A stretch of DNA of 64,000 bases from Mytilus californianus (GCF_021869535.1 NW_026262690.1:89635995-89699994), one strand, 5' to 3'; numbered from the stretch's first letter, positions 1 through 13,728 are shown. Notes: generated by a model from the sequence alone, not told the origin. Made by a program: numbers and translations.

Positions 1-1680
1 TTTTGCACTTAAAAATACGTGTCTCATCCTAGCGTTTAATAGACATCTCAGTTCCGTTAGGGCTAAGGAAAATAATTTATTTGGCCTTTGGTATAATACA
101 GAATGCACGAAGTCTCTAATAACAAAAAATAACGGGCGCACATATCAGCCAATCAGGATTAGCTATACTCTTAATTCTGAATACCATGTTATGCTCATAA
201 AATGGCTGCGCCCATAAAATCTAATGGTGTATTGTAACCTTAAGAAATTAAAGGAGATTCTATTTTTTTATTTTCCCCTTATTTCTTAATACTAAGTCTT
301 AAGATTTAAAACTCATTTAATATGTAAAATAGAATTTATTGCTCAAAATAACTTGAAGTTCAGGTAACAATAAGAATCTATTGGTCATCAGATTTCTTAC
401 AGAAGTTAATAATTATGTTTCATTATGAACTTATACTGATTTATCATTCAAAACAATGACAAAAATCTATCAAGTATACATGGAATCTCATACATCTTTT
501 TGTATTGGTCTAAGTGATATATTACAAAAATTGCATATTAACATTAATTTTTGAAAAGCAGTTACAAATAGCTGGGTAAATACAGAATAGGTAACAGTAT
601 TTGTATGGCCTATCACAGAAACAGACAGGATTGGTAAAAGTAAAAAAAATGTGGTTCATTGGTGCCAAATTTTTAGTTCATCTGACGTGCCAGTATGAGC
701 TTTTGCTTAATGTTTTTTCTTCTCTGAAACTACTAAACAAATTTATATAGAACCTCACATGATTGATCTGTAGTGTATCTAGATTAAAGTTGTTTTTTTC
801 TGATCCATCAACCAACATGGCTAGAAATAGAACATAAGAGTAAAATTAAGCTAATTGGCAAAGATCTTGAAAGCAATAATAGATACAAAACATCAGATAT
901 TGAAGAAAATGTTCAGAACCTATTTCTATTGATACCACAATTATCAGACAACTCCTTTATCTGAGCTATTGCCTTTAAATGACAATTCTGCATCAATTCT
1001 AGCATTTTTGCATATTGATTTGACAACTATGATAGATACTCAAGACAGATAAATCGCAAAATTTATCAGTGATATAAAATCTACAAGACTTCCAAATTAT
1101 AATGAAACTATAATTTGGCTCCTTAAAAGGAACTATTGCCAGTAAATGATGCTTTTTGACAAATTTTAGGATTTCTAGTTTTTAACTTGGGAAGTATAAT
1201 AGATGGACAAAAACAAAAAAACAGCAAAAATGATCAGCAATACATGTACAAGATATACAAAATGTCAATATGACAAAACATTTATCACATATTTGTTACT
1301 AAAAGATAAGGTTTTGCATATGTAATAACTGTAGAATTGCACAAGTCATATTCCCCAAAATAGCAGATTATTTTGCCCTTTCAGTGATCATAAGCATTCC
1401 AAACAACAATGGTGGACAAGCGAGATAGTTGTTTTATCAACAGCAAGCAAAATTGACCTTAAATGACGATTTTTGACTTATTTCTTTCTATCTTGAAAAC
1501 TAGTACAGGTAGACCATGTATGGTAAATAAAAACTGAATGCAGAAAAAATATCAGCATTTCAAGATCTACAAAAATTTCAGTGTATCTGCATATTATAAG
1601 AATTAAGATTAATAGACAGCACAGCTGTTAACAGTAAAGGGTGTGGGGAGTGGTATTGGAAGATTTTGCATATGTATTCT

Positions 1681-1710
1681 CCCCCCCCCCCCCCCCCCCC
1701 AAAAAAAAAA
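1681..1710. repeat. Poly(C)20-poly(A)10 tract
   Basis: Twenty C followed by ten A, directly at the left edge of a dispersed repeat copy (1711-1893). It also produces a proline-rich chance reading frame. Confidence 0.95.
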
Positions 1711-1893
1711 GGATATGGGGTATCTATCCATGACACAAAATCAGTATATGCACAGCAAAGGAACATCACTTTTATTGCTGCTCATCATCTCAAAGTCACA
1801 GTGAGGCCTTTAACAGGGAGTAAAATAACTCGCACCTCACTGCAAGTTGAAGATGGCCCCTAGCACTGGTTTGAGCAGATTTCTTTCCAAACT
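1711..1893 (+). repeat. Dispersed repeat family B, copy 1
   Basis: This ~185-bp segment recurs at 7411-7600 (same orientation), 57955-58197 (inverted) and, diverged, at 30940-31045 (inverted). Shared landmarks in order are a GGGGTATC-type start, a CACAAAATCAGTA block, TTTTATTGCTG, CATCTCAAAGTC, GCCTCACTGCAAGTT and CCCCTAGCACT. I see no tRNA-like A/B boxes and no conserved frame, so calling it a SINE is not justified. Confidence 0.75.
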
Positions 1894-3596
1894 GACTATC
1901 ATACAACAAATGTGTAAGCTTTCTAGAGCAATATTTACAGTAACCTTAGCTGTCAGGTGCTGTGCCACATGTCTACACTTTTATTGTTGTGAAATTGTAA
2001 TAATTGATTTATAATAAGCTTGTTTCATTATTAAAAAGTACAGTAAAATTTTTATGAACCAAACCCTGCATAATCCAATCACCATTCTAATCTAAACAAA
2101 ATCTTTTATATTGAATGGTTTAGTCTAGACAGGTTTCACTGTGTGTATCATCTAATGATATTATCACAAAGTATCATATTGTGTGACTGCCATATACCAG
2201 TACGTTCAGGGCATCATTGCAATTAACTTGGATTAGTAATATTGAGGAATTACTCATTTTTCATTTGTGTAAATGTCCTTGACCCCAAAATAAAGTTTTT
2301 CTGATTTTGACCACTCCATCAGCAGAGTAGAAGGCAGCTGCATATGAAAGCTTAACTCTGATGATGGTCAAATTATATAGAAGTATTTGCCTCAGCTGGA
2401 AAACACTTAACCATTTTACACATTTTCTGGCATCTGGTCAAATGTACTCTAATTCAAAAGTCCAGAGTTTTTTCCGTTCTTTTTTAGGATTTGAAAGTCA
2501 GGGTTGTTTTTTCAAATCTTCAAAATCATACCAAAGGTGAAGTCATAAATGTTACTTCATCAATGGTTCTACTGCATCAATAACATGAAATATTGTACAT
2601 GTACCTGTTTTAATAGAAAAAAAAGTTTAATAGCAATTTGTTGAATCTAACATTAAAAGGAATTTTATGACCTAAAATTTTTAATTCCTCCCAAATCAAT
2701 CATGCTACCTTCATGGTACTTTCAAAGGATGTATGTTCTGTATATTCCTCTTCTCATTAGGAGCACAACTATGATATATGGTGTGAAGAGGGAACAATTA
2801 AAACATTGTATCAGGAGTAATGTGAGAATTAACTAATCAGTCCACCAACCTGGCCTTGACAGGTCTTACAGTAAGAACTTTATGTTACTACCAGAAAGTT
2901 AAACCTAACCATCTATCAACATCAGTACAGTCTTCATGCTTAACCACAATTCCTACGGCCCTGGCTTGTAAAATTGCTTTCAGGCTTGTAAAATTCTTCT
3001 CTGCAAGCCAACAGTATCCAACTAAAATTTTCAAAAAATTGAGCTTCAGCCTTGTGGACTCAAAAGTTTTATCGTGAAGGCTGTCAGTAGATGCAATGCA
3101 ATAGAACATACACACAAACACTCATTTGAATTGATCATCCTTAAATTATAAAAGAATGCCAAAACAAAAATTGCAGAAAATATATACAAAACAAGGAACA
3201 AGAGCCCTGGATGTCACATAAATGCCCCAGACTACACAGTGACAGAGGGATTTTGAGGGACATAGTACAATTTTGTACTTGTATTGGTCTTTCCATCCAT
3301 ATAACACTACTTCTTGCCTAAAAACTTTTATACTTAGTGAGATTTTTTTTCGTTTTTGTGTATTATTGCATGCAAGCACCTGATGAATAGTTTTGATGTA
3401 ATGACTCTATAAACTATGATGATAATGTAATTGTATAGCAGTTGTTCCACAGTTTAAATCTTGAGACTCTTATATAGCACAGTTACAAAGTGGTAGGTGA
3501 TTGTTTACAATGGCCAAGCAATCTTGACTTTGAATTATGATTGTAACCTGCCACAATGCTCCACTATTACAAAAAAATCTTTCTTCTTCTTTACTA

Positions 3597-3990
3597 TACA
3601 TCCCCTCTCGGAGTGAGGGCTATATTGCAATCAACTTGTCCATCGGTCTGTTTGTCCAACAAATATTTTTAGTCACACTTTTCTAAGAAAATACTAAACA
3701 GAATGACTTCATATTTGGTCAGCAGCTTGACAGTGCTGAGTTGTAAAGTTTGTTCAAATCTGTCAGATACTTCCTGTGTGCTCATACTTTGAATTTCTTA
3801 ATATGTTGATTGAACTTAAACAATTTTGTTACACTTTTCTCAGAAACTAATGAACAGAATGACTTCCTATTTGGTCAGCAGCTCATCAAAGATGAGTTGT
3901 AATGTATGTGGGCTTTTACATATCTGTCAGCAACCTACCTCTTCTTTTCCCATACGTTGACTTACGAGTGGGAGTATGTGTTGCAGGACA
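3597..3990 (+). mobile_element. Pearl-like repeat element with two ~156-bp core monomers
   Basis: The segment begins with CCCCTCTCGGAGTGAGGGC and a CTTGTCCATCGGTCTGTTTG stretch. Two tandem monomers follow; ACACTTTTCT recurs at 3675 and 3831, a period of 156 bp. Both carry a cAGAATGACTTC-ATTTGGTCAGCAGC block. Known bivalve 'pearl' elements have tandem cores of about 160 bp beside short-motif repeats, so this is classed with them by architecture. No coding capacity is visible. Boundaries are approximate. Confidence 0.55.
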
Positions 3991-4318
3991 ACGCATGCAT
4001 TGTTGTTAAATTTTATTTTCATTGTTAGAAATGTTATATATTAAACTTCTTTGACATTTTTTATAAAACCATTAAATGTCAAATATTCAAAATGTAATAA
4101 AATATCAATTTTTAGAATGCACAACCAAATTAAATAATTTCAGTTTACACTGTAGACATTTTAATCTTTTGTTTTGATACTGTATGTTAATCTTCAATGA
4201 GGACACAATTAAAGCTCTAGGAAGTAATTAGAATTATGTTTAATAAGTTTAAATAAGGAGACGATAGTTATCTTTACTGTGTTATCGGTAGTCAGATAAG
4301 ATCTATGTACTTATATGT

Positions 4319-4445
4319 CAGTGGTGGATCCAGGATTTTCAAAAAGAAGAGAGGGGGTGCCCTCATAAAAAAGGAGGGAAGCAGTCATAAATGAAAAAAA
4401 TGTACTAAAACACAATTATCTTCAATAAGGGGGAGGGGCGTTCTG
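4319..4445 (+). repeat. Dispersed repeat fragment (GTGGATCCAGGATTTT type)
   Basis: Starts with GTCAGTGGTGGATCCAGG and has G-rich runs (gagggggtg, ggggaggggcg) on either side of an AT stretch. I recognise the opening from memory of mussel genomic repeats; there is only one copy here, so the call rests on recall rather than internal comparison. Confidence 0.4.
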
Positions 4446-5067
4446 AGGTAAAACCTGTGTTTTAATACATTATTCTCATTGTTTACGGCTGGACTGGTCC
4501 CTCTTTTGGGATCCGTACCTGCATGTTAGTTTCACTATCATCAATCATCTTTCTATACCTTAGTAAATGGTAGATGATATAGTTTTACTCTTATCCTATG
4601 TTCCCTTCTTTCCTCATTACATCATTGTGAAATATAGCTTTTTACACAATTTGTTGCAGTTGTAGAAAGTGATATTTGTATATTATAAGAAAAAAAAGAT
4701 GCATTGCAGATTAACTGTATCCCTCTGACTGACATACTTTGATCGAATTATGGCTGTTGGACTTATGGACTAATAATATTTTACTAACCCAAACTTTTTT
4801 GTTGTGCATGCAAATATTAATCTGACTATGTTAAAAGAAACAAATTGACAGCACATGCAGAAGTCACTGTGCATGTAATTTATGATACATGGGAAATTGA
4901 TTCCAAAAATGCAGTAACACGTGTGTAACCTGAAAATCTGTGTTATATGAGCTCTTGTATTAGGATTCTTTACTAATTTAAACTGTATAAACTAAACACC
5001 TTTGTTATGGTATCTGTTCTGAATCTTCAGCCACAAAGGTGTCAGATATTGACCTCTAGATGTTGAC

Positions 5068-5132
5068 CTCTAAATGTCTTTACTATGCTGTTGGGATGCT
5101 GTCTGATTGACGTCTACACCACATCTCCTTTC
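5068..5132 (+). repeat. Dispersed repeat family C fragment
   Basis: Carries the family C signature, TAAATGTCTTT followed by GTTGGGATGCTGTCTGATTG and a CACATCTCC tail. Similar fragments lie near 9252, 12078, 37265 and 37838. Confidence 0.5.
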
Positions 5133-5439
5133 ATTCATATGCACTTTGCATGTATTTCATATTTTCCCATGCAAATACCGGTACATATCACATAAATTGT
5201 ATTTGCCTGAAAATTTAAATTGAATGTAGCAAGTATTAACATTGCAACAAGAATATTGAAAAAATATGTCAATATTAGTTCTGATTTCATTCTTTTTTTG
5301 TTGTTTAATAATCATTTTGAATAGAAATTATCATTGTTTTTCTGTCAGATGAATGAAGGACTCAGGCTTGCATTTTATATAATTTAGAATAATTTGCTGA
5401 CATTTTTTTAAAATTCAGAATATTTTGGAATCATTATTT

Positions 5440-5625
5440 TCATGGGATATCATTTGTGGATTTCATAGGTATGGGTGAACCACGAATTTAAATGTACAAC
5501 AAAGTAAAAATTGGTGGTAGGCTTGTATGCAGATTTTGATTAAACCAAGAAATCCAGTATTCATGAAAATAGAATTTTTCCTAATCCACTTAAATTGGTA
5601 CCAATGAAAATATATGAATTTAAAA
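5440..5625. mobile_element. Degenerate foldback MITE of the 'tgtggatt' family
   Basis: Contains a TGTGGATTTCATAGGTATGG block, GAACCACGAATTTAAATGT, and distally TTGGTACCAATGAAAATATA. These are the internal landmarks of the better preserved copies at 10027-10240 and 29818-30495. Terminal inverted repeats are eroded. Confidence 0.55.
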
Positions 5626-7260
5626 ATCAGTTTTAATAGAAACATAGTGCAGATATTTCTCAGTAATAGAAAATGATTCACTAAAATGTTAAGATTATTG
5701 TAATGTCAAGTAACCTTAATATTTTATTGTTTTTTGTTTGATCCTATTATATATTTGCATTCATGAAAAAATTAATCTTTTTCCAACACTTAAATAAAAA
5801 GTAAAAAACGATGTGATATACATGAATATATGTAAGCATAAAAACTGGATTGATATGTTGCCATTTGACAATATTTTAACCCAGGGAGATTTTTTGTTTT
5901 TCTTTAATCCTGTTTACTTGGGTTCACTTTCTGTAATTGAACCATCGTGGATTATTGTAATCCTCTCAGAAAAACTTGATTTTTGTCTAATAGATACATT
6001 GAATTGTGCGTGATTTTAAAACATACTTGTTCGCAGCCAATTACGGAAATTTTAACAGTTAAATGAGACTTGTAACAATATAGGCTTTTAATTCAAAGAG
6101 AGAAGAGAAAAAACGTGAAAGATCGGAATGGAAATGACAAGGGATTACAGCGGAGCAGTAATAAATCGTATGTTTATTCAGATGACTCCAACCATTTCAC
6201 ATCATTTCCTTTGCAATACCAGCTGATTAACCACCATATAGAGATTCAGTAGGGAAAGTAATGATTTTTGTTTTTAATCCCCTGTTTCCTTGTTGGGGAA
6301 GCACAGTCAATAAAAGCTCATCCGACTGTTTTTATTTCTAATCTCCTCTTACAACACATGTACCCATTAAAAGGTTAGGATGTTTATATTGGAAATAGGT
6401 GTCAAAACAAAATACATACTCTTTTTTCAACGTGTTAACAGGTGCTGGGTTGAAACAATTCTCTATTTCCTTGGCGATAGAAATACCCTGATATGACTAC
6501 TCATAGATTGTGATAAAATTTTATCATGAGGCTTGTGTTGTGATAAAAACAACAAAGGCAGGTCATTGTTAAACAGACAGTTACATAATTACCCCTTTAA
6601 ACAAACCCTTTTTATATCACACTGGTAATTATGGCCAAAAAGGTTCCTATATATACACACAAGCTAGAACACAATTTGTTTATTTAATATTGTTTGTTTG
6701 AAGAAAAAAAGGATCAAAGGGATTGAAACTTTGCATGTTTGATAAGAATAAAAGTGTAACACAAAATGTTGACCAGAAAATCTGAATTGTCATTGCTTAT
6801 TCGATCCTGCTGTTTTATAAAATTTATCTATAATAATTTGGCTATTGAAATTCTTGGAAACAGAACACTACATACATGCAGATCCTGGTAAAAAGGAAAT
6901 CTATGTTGTCTCTTTTTCATTTCTCTGGTTATAGAGATTGAAAATAAAGCTTGCAAATCCATGTAAAGAAAATCTTGTCAAATAGACTGAATAATTTGAT
7001 AAAAAGATTAATTAGAAAACTATATGATCATACAAAACATTCCATAAATGGGAAAAAAATTTGAATGGCAATTAATTTTGACCTATAAAAGGTAATTTCT
7101 TTCTGTAATATTTGCATCTGATAGAACGCACGAAGTTTATAAATTTAAATTTTTTTATTATATTTTACATATTGTCTAGCTGGGTATGGGGAAGGTTTAA
7201 CTCACCACATCAAGTCAGGCTATCTGGACCATGTGTTGTTCGTTTTGGCATGTTTTTGCT

Positions 7261-7403
7261 TATATAAAAATATGAAAGATGAGGTATGATTGCCAATGAG
7301 ACAACTCTCCACCAGTGACCTAATGACATAGCAGTTAACAACTATAAGTCACTGTATGGCTTTTAACCTTGACTGAATGAGCAAAAGCCATACCGCATAA
7401 TAG
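7261..7403 (+). repeat. Dispersed repeat family A, copy 1
   Basis: Contains GGTATGATTGCCAATGAGAC, then ACAACTCTCCACCAGTGACC, AACAACTATAAGTCACTGTA and AAAAGCCATACCGCATAAT. It is followed within 10 bp by a family B copy. Family A recurs at 12748, 20256, 22075, 22651, 34863, 37216 and 54889 in both orientations. Confidence 0.8.
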
Positions 7404-7410
7404 AAAAACA

Positions 7411-7600
7411 AAGGTAATGGTGTATCCATCCATGCCACAAAATCAGTACAAAACACAAAAAGCAAAGGAACAGCACTTTTATTGCTGTTCTTCATCTCAA
7501 AGTCTCAGCGAGGCCTTAAACACAGAGCAATAAAACTCTCGCCTCACTGCAAGTTTAAGATGACCCCTAGCACTAACTTGAGCAGAATTCTTTGCAAAAA
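7411..7600 (+). repeat. Dispersed repeat family B, copy 2
   Basis: Same landmark order as the copy at 1711-1893: GTATCCATCCATG, CACAAAATCAGTA, TTTTATTGCTGTTC, CATCTCAAAGTCTCAG, GCCTCACTGCAAGTTTAAGA, CCCCTAGCACT. The minus-strand reading frame across it is chance. Confidence 0.75.
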
Positions 7601-9251
7601 TAATTTGGATAGACTTTGAAAAAAGAAACACAACCATAGTGTATTTTCTCAGAGGATTTGAGTGTTGGTGGTCAGTCTGGTTTGTTGTATTGTCCACTAT
7701 TTTGTGACATTCCTGTTATAATTTTTATGTATTATTGCAAATATTTGTTGACTGAATTCTATGGAAATAATTTCTGTGTTATCTGTAGCAAATCTTTCAT
7801 TCCAAAATTTCTGTTTTTCTGCAAAACTTCTTTTTTAAGGAAAATACTTTAACCACAAAGAATTGTTTGTTCAACTGCTGCATTTTTACCTTGTAAATAA
7901 AGTTAATTGAATAAATATTTTCTTTGATATTTCTTAAGAACTGAATGTCAGTTAAAAAAATTACCATTATATATTTTTTTTAACTCTCCCATTTTTTAAA
8001 ATGTGTATATAGATTAAAAACGAGCTGCTTATTTTCATAATTTTTCCATGTTTGTTGCAGGTATAATAGATTGAAAATTTCAATAAAATATACTTATGTG
8101 CTAAATAAAAAAATGTAATTACAATATCAAGGATATACAAAATAAAAACATGATTTTTTAAAGCATAAATCATAAATAATAGTATATATGAACCCCCTAC
8201 TTATTCTTCTCATTATAGCCATCATTCGCTTCATTAAATAATATAATTTCATATTTATTGATTTCCCATTCAGAGAGAAACGGTATATATAAAATTAATA
8301 TACATGAAGAAATGTGGCACGTTTTTCTCATTGTTGTCACTTCCTCCCATGTGATTTTCTTTTTAGTATTGCAATTTACTTTTAAGCAATAAATTTCTGA
8401 AAAATTAATAATATCTGTTGGAAAAGAAAGTGATTAGGCGACTGATATTAAGTGTTTTGGTTTGATACATTTACCTCAGAGTTGTAACAGGTTGCCGTAA
8501 TGGAGTTTTAAACGCGGCACACATGCCACACAGAAAATCAAATTCGCATATTGTTTGTTTATTGCTAGAAACAGTTTTATTACGGTAAATTGTTTTCAGA
8601 TAAAACGCAACTTCATTCACCAATAACAATAATCCCGGAATGTCACATCTTTTCTTAATTTTAATGTTCGGCTATTGTTTGAAGTGCAGAATAATATAAG
8701 ATTTCGTCAGATGGCAATTGTTTCCACATTACTGAAGTGATTTTAAGAAAGTGCATGATATTTTTATGTAGAAACAACATTTCGCAAGCATACAAATGGC
8801 CAGATTTACTTTTATGCCATTATATAAAGTGTCCTTTTAGTATGCTATTGTGTGACATTCATAAAAGCAACTTGTTTGAAATTTATAAATCTTAGATAAA
8901 GTTTTTTTATTTAAATGTTTGATATTCAGAGTTATGATTGTTTAAGATGTTAGTTCTGTCCGATTCTTATTCTTTTTTAGGGGATAGCTAAAGTACGGCA
9001 GCGATTGTAACATGTGTTAAACTTTGCATATTTTTTAATGAATTAATGATGTTTCAATGATGAATATTTAAAACTTTCTATTTACAGGGACCTTCTATTT
9101 CTATGGGTCCTCAAATAAAAACAAAATTTGACGTGAGAAAGCGTAATCTTAGTACAGCAACACATATTAAGTGTAATAGTGGGTGTTGATGGCAGATCGC
9201 TGATTGTTTTTGTTATTCACAAATTTTATTGACCAGGACAATTCAGTGCTT

Positions 9252-9363
9252 GACATATTGTTTGGACACCTGTCTATTGTTGAAAACTTTATGTTGCTCT
9301 TTAGATGTCTTTGGTAATTGTTGTCATTTGGGGTTGCTGTCTCTTTGACTTCTACCCAACAGA
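9252..9363 (+). repeat. Dispersed repeat family C fragment
   Basis: Runs from TGACATATTG through TTAGATGTCTTTGGTAATTG to GGGGTTGCTGTCTCTTTGAC and ends near CTTCTACCCAAC. It matches 12030-12155 in motif order. Confidence 0.6.
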
Positions 9364-10026
9364 CCTTTTGTTTCAGTAATATTTATGAAAAATTTCTTAT
9401 TTTCCAGGATACACTGAAGATTATTTTGAGTAATATGATTTGTCTCCCTTTAATAGAGTTTTAAAATCTACCTGTACTTTAAACAGAAAAGAACTCAGTT
9501 TAAATTTTGCATATTTTTTCTATAAAACTATTAAATTTAAATCATTTTTCACACAATTAATTTTAGAAATAAAATTTGATAGAGGAATGCTATGTTACAG
9601 GTTTAAGATGTGCTCCTTTTTTTGCAAAAAAAAATGATTTACTGGTATGTGATCAAATTTTCAAACATTACCAGCGGTAGCATTCTAGTTCCTTTAACTT
9701 ATAAAATGATAGCCATGCAATGTACATGATTGTTGTTGCTAAATTGGGCATCACAGTATTTTCTCTAGGTATTCACTGACGATTATGTCCGTGTTTACTC
9801 TTCCTATACTATCCAGGTCCATTCTTGGCATTCCAGTTCCCCATTCTAATAAACTGATCACCTTGAAATTAAAGCAATTTATATACAGTGCTGTTAGTTT
9901 CTATGAAATAAACATCATGATGTCAGAAGTTAGATGTCCATTCCAAATGTGGGAGAAATATGCATGAAGATTTTCTGTAAATTGTTTTTTTGCCTATGAT
10001 TGAGAAAAATAATATAATATCTATGT

Positions 10027-10240
10027 TACTGTGGATTTGTTCATTATTCGTAGGATACCACTTTTCGTGCATTTCGTGGGTACAGGTGATCCACAAATTA
10101 AAATGTTCAACAAAATCACAAATTTTCTATTGAGTTGTATGCACACTGTGGCAAAACCATTAAATAGAATATCCACGAAAATGCAAGATTTCCTCTATCC
10201 ACAGAAATTGGTACCCACAAAAATAAATGAATCCACAGTA
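10027..10240. mobile_element. Foldback MITE with TACTGTGGATT termini
   Basis: A 214-bp element starts TACTGTGGATT and ends AATCCACAGTA, an 11-bp perfect inverted terminus that continues imperfectly inward (TTCATTATTCG against a right-arm TTCATTTATTTT). Inner landmarks are TTTCGTGGGTACAGGTGATC and TTGGTACCCACAAAAATAAA. It encodes nothing; the open frames across it are chance. Related copies lie at 5440, 29460 and 29818. Confidence 0.8.
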
Positions 10241-11491
10241 ATGGGTTATTGACCAGTGGTAAGTTTTTGGATTTTTTTGGAATAAAAAGAACTGAGAGTG
10301 TTTGAAAGTCCTTGATGCATTTCCCGTCACTGAGTCACATGAATGAAGTGCAATTTGACATCGTGAAAGTGATTCTTATATTCATTTTTATTTTGACCTT
10401 CAAGCACTCTAGGGTTGACCAAATATGTACAATAATGTAGTACCAACGTCCAGTAAGTGTGTACCTTTTTCTGGAGTATTTTGTTAAAGACAATTATAAT
10501 TATTTTATAAAACTATTTAAATACGAAAATAAAATTTTAATTATTGATTTTAGGACTGTCCATTTCTGTGTAAATACGACACTTGCTCAAAAGAATGTCA
10601 ACACAGCTGCGGATGTTTTTACCAATTGTATAATGGTGAAAATGGACCTTTTCACTTAGTTAAATATCCCTCTATTTAGGCCTGACTTGAAGTTGAGTTG
10701 ATTACATACTCAAGGGGTAAATTAGTCTGTGATTGTTTAAACCAACAAAAAGACGGAAAACATCGTTGTTCAGTTAATATTTGACTTGGTCAATGAGACT
10801 GCATTCCCCCTCCCCGAAATCAGTATGGGTGAGTTGGTTTTCTCTCCTAATTAGATTGGTAAATGTCTTGTTCAAACATTGAATTTTGTTTATGTAAACA
10901 TAGAATTTCTCTTAGTTGTAAAAATATTGACACAGTTTTGTTTGTCTGTTGAAATTTTAACATAATACGTTCCTGCATTGTACATTAATTTTATTTAGTC
11001 TTCCTGTTGAAAGATTTCAATTTTAGAAAGTGACCACAGGCCGTTTCTTTTGTATTGGAACCAATCATTTCATTTGCAGGACAGTTAATAGAATCGTTGT
11101 TTACTTAAGTGTAAAATTTAGGTCAAACTCATGATAAAAAATCATTCTGGTGTATAATTTATTTATTTAATTAATAATTAATTTGACATGTTTTATATCA
11201 ATTGGAAGAATTTTATAAAAAATGATATAATAGAATTTTAGGAAGAATACATTTCTTTTTAAAAACAAGAATTGAATTTTTAATTATTTGTTAAAATAAA
11301 GTTTTCTTTTGTTAAAGGCTGTTTAAATATAAAGTTTAATATGTAAGATGTTTTATTTCCTGAGTCATATCAATTCCAGCATATATGTAGATTTCCTGCA
11401 TCATTTATTTATTTAAAAGACACCGAACACTTGTAACGATATTGAGCAATGGAGAAATAAAATTGAGAGCATTATTTGCTTAGCTACATTA

Positions 11492-11707
11492 ATTTACTGT
11501 AAATTCAGAAATTATTGCATGCATTTATTATTGCGATTTTGTCATTTTAGACTAAAATGTGATTTTAATTTTTGCGATATTGAGAAAAATCCTGTTTAAT
11601 TCATATAAAATATTTCAAAATGCGAGTTTAAATTATTGCGATTATAACCCTGTCGCATTTTTCGCAATAATAAAAACATCGCAATAGTTTCTGAATTTAC
11701 AGTAAAT
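11492..11707. mobile_element. Short MITE with 20-bp perfect terminal inverted repeats
   Basis: The left end ATTTACTGTAAATTCAGAAA (11492-11511) is the exact reverse complement of the right end (11688-11707). The 216-bp body also folds back: TTATTGCGATTTTG near the left mirrors TCGCAATAATAAAAACATCGC near the right. No coding capacity. The target-site duplication cannot be separated from the terminal A/T bases. Confidence 0.85.
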
Positions 11708-12029
11708 CTAAACAACTAACCCTATATATGTTTTAAAATATAGAGAAGTCATTTTTGCCAAAATAAATGCCTTTCTTTTTTTCAAACCTCAAGTAGTGCA
11801 GTAATTCCAGCTAGCCATATTTATATTCTGTTCATCTACTCATCCAGTATTAAAGTAGGATAGTTGAGATCTCAAAAGTCTAATGTAACCCGCCACATTT
11901 TCATGTTGTCCCCAAGTCTGGAACCTTGTCAATAATATGTGTATGTCATATCTTAATGATTTTCGTTATTTGGAGAATTGGGTATTATGGCAGTTTGTTG
12001 ACTGTTGTTTTCTGATTAATTAATTCACA

Positions 12030-12155
12030 AATTATATAGACTCTGACTGATTTTGGCCTTGACATATTGAAAAGACCCCTTTAGATGTCTTTTGGTTATT
12101 TTGTTGTTCTGTTGCTGTCTCATTGAATGTATACCCTGCATCTCTTTTTCTCCAC
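12030..12155 (+). repeat. Dispersed repeat family C copy
   Basis: Contains TTTTGGCCTTGACATATTG, TTTAGATGTCTTTTGGTTAT, TGTTGCTGTCTCATTGAATG and a TACCCTGCATCTC tail, in the same order as at 9252. Confidence 0.6.
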
Positions 12156-12747
12156 AGTCATTCACCTTTGTCAGCTAGAATAGGGATAACCTTTGCAGCC
12201 ATTACATTCACATTTCAAGAATAAAGCATTGATAACCTCCCCTCCCAAATTTCATGTTTACAGTAATTTTGAAACATTTTTTTCACTACTTTGCTTTGAT
12301 ATAATAAAAAAAAATGTCATAAAAGGCAATATTGTTATAGATAACGCAAAACAGAAACTAAATCAGTATGATTATAGTGAGAATCTTTACCATGTAAAAC
12401 TGTTGTTAAAATAATATCTGGTTTATTAATTGTCACAGGATTTTCCAAGTTAATTCTAAGAATTGTATATTTTTCAAATGTTGTCATCAAGTAATATACA
12501 GCAATTTTATCAATTTTCTATGGTTTTCAGAAACCATATTCTTTCTTGTGTTGAAAAGTTTTCATGAAGTTGGTGTATTTGATAGAGGCAAAGATTGTTT
12601 CACCAGTAATATACATTTTTAACCATTAAATCCCTAACTGATGCTGATATACAAACAGCATAGCCCTTAAATTTCTGTAAAATATTTATAAGATTCCTAA
12701 TTAAGGACATGACTTCAGTATGTAAGTGTCTATCAAACAGACATATA

Positions 12748-12917
12748 GGTTTTACACTAGTAGTTTTTGGGGCCCTTTATAGCTTGCTGTTCAGTGTGAG
12801 CCAAGGCTCCGTGTTGATGACTGTACTTTGACCTATAATGGTTTACTTTTATAAATTTTGACTTGGATGGAGAGTTGTCTCATTGACAACCATACCACAT
12901 CTTCTTATATCTATATA
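12748..12917 (-). repeat. Dispersed repeat family A, copy 2
   Basis: Nearly the reverse complement of 22651-22820: TTTTACACTAGTAGTTTTTG, GGGGCCCTTTATAGCTTGCT, GAGCCAAGGCTCCGTGTTGA, CTGTACTTTGACCTATAATG, then GGAGAGTTGTCTCATTGAC and CATACCACATCTTCTTATA. The two copies are very similar, suggesting fairly recent spread. Confidence 0.85.
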
Positions 12918-13728
12918 GGTAGATTCACTTATCAACCCTCAGATTTAAAAAAATTGTCTTTAAATTTACGCATTCAGAGTCATTGAACAAATAGAAATAT
13001 AGTATTTATTTTAGAATTTCGCCTATCCATTTGGGTGGCAACTTTTGCAGTATTTGATTAGTATTAATATGATAGCAGACACCTTGTTAGTCTATCTAGT
13101 TAGGTTTAATGGTATTTTGAAGAGCTTTTAAGATATCTTATCTCTTGCATTTAAAATTATTGATTTAAATAAAATGATTACATTGAACCATGTGAGATTC
13201 TTCCCAAGAAAAACGGGATAATTGTGATAAAAATTTGTCCACAGATAAGAAAAGATAGAATAGAGTTGTTCAATTTTTGGAAATATCTTCACATTTTCAA
13301 TTCCTGTTGTATCATTATTAAAATATTTTTGAAAATTGAATTTAAGACTATTCCTTTTTTTTTTATAAAGTTTTTGTTTTCTGTTTTCATATTTTTGCAT
13401 GTTAAATACCTGCTGAATATGATTCTGCAAATATTCAATTTTTTGGAAAATATATAATATTCCAGTTAAAGAATAGAAAAATGACAAAACTACTAAAATT
13501 CAAATAAAAATTCCAAAATATAAATTTGGAAAGCTTTGAAGGAGCAAATGTAAAATGACACCCTTATACCTACTTTGTAAGAGGCACCTCCCACACAAAA
13601 GTACTTAGTCAAATAACACTAAGTAGATAAAATATTTTGATTTCAAATCTATATTTAATTTTTTTTTGCCCAGTTTTTATACGACCGCAAAAATTAAAAA
13701 TTTTTTGGTCGTATATTGGTATGACGTT

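Noticed and set aside
1578..1863. Proline- and glycine-rich frames
   Set aside because: Produced by the poly(C) tract plus a family B repeat copy; not conserved in the other copies.
13128..13487. 119-codon minus frame and 77-codon plus frame over the same bases
   Set aside because: Low-complexity AT-rich sequence giving Lys/Asn/Phe/Ile-rich products, no domain, no splice context.
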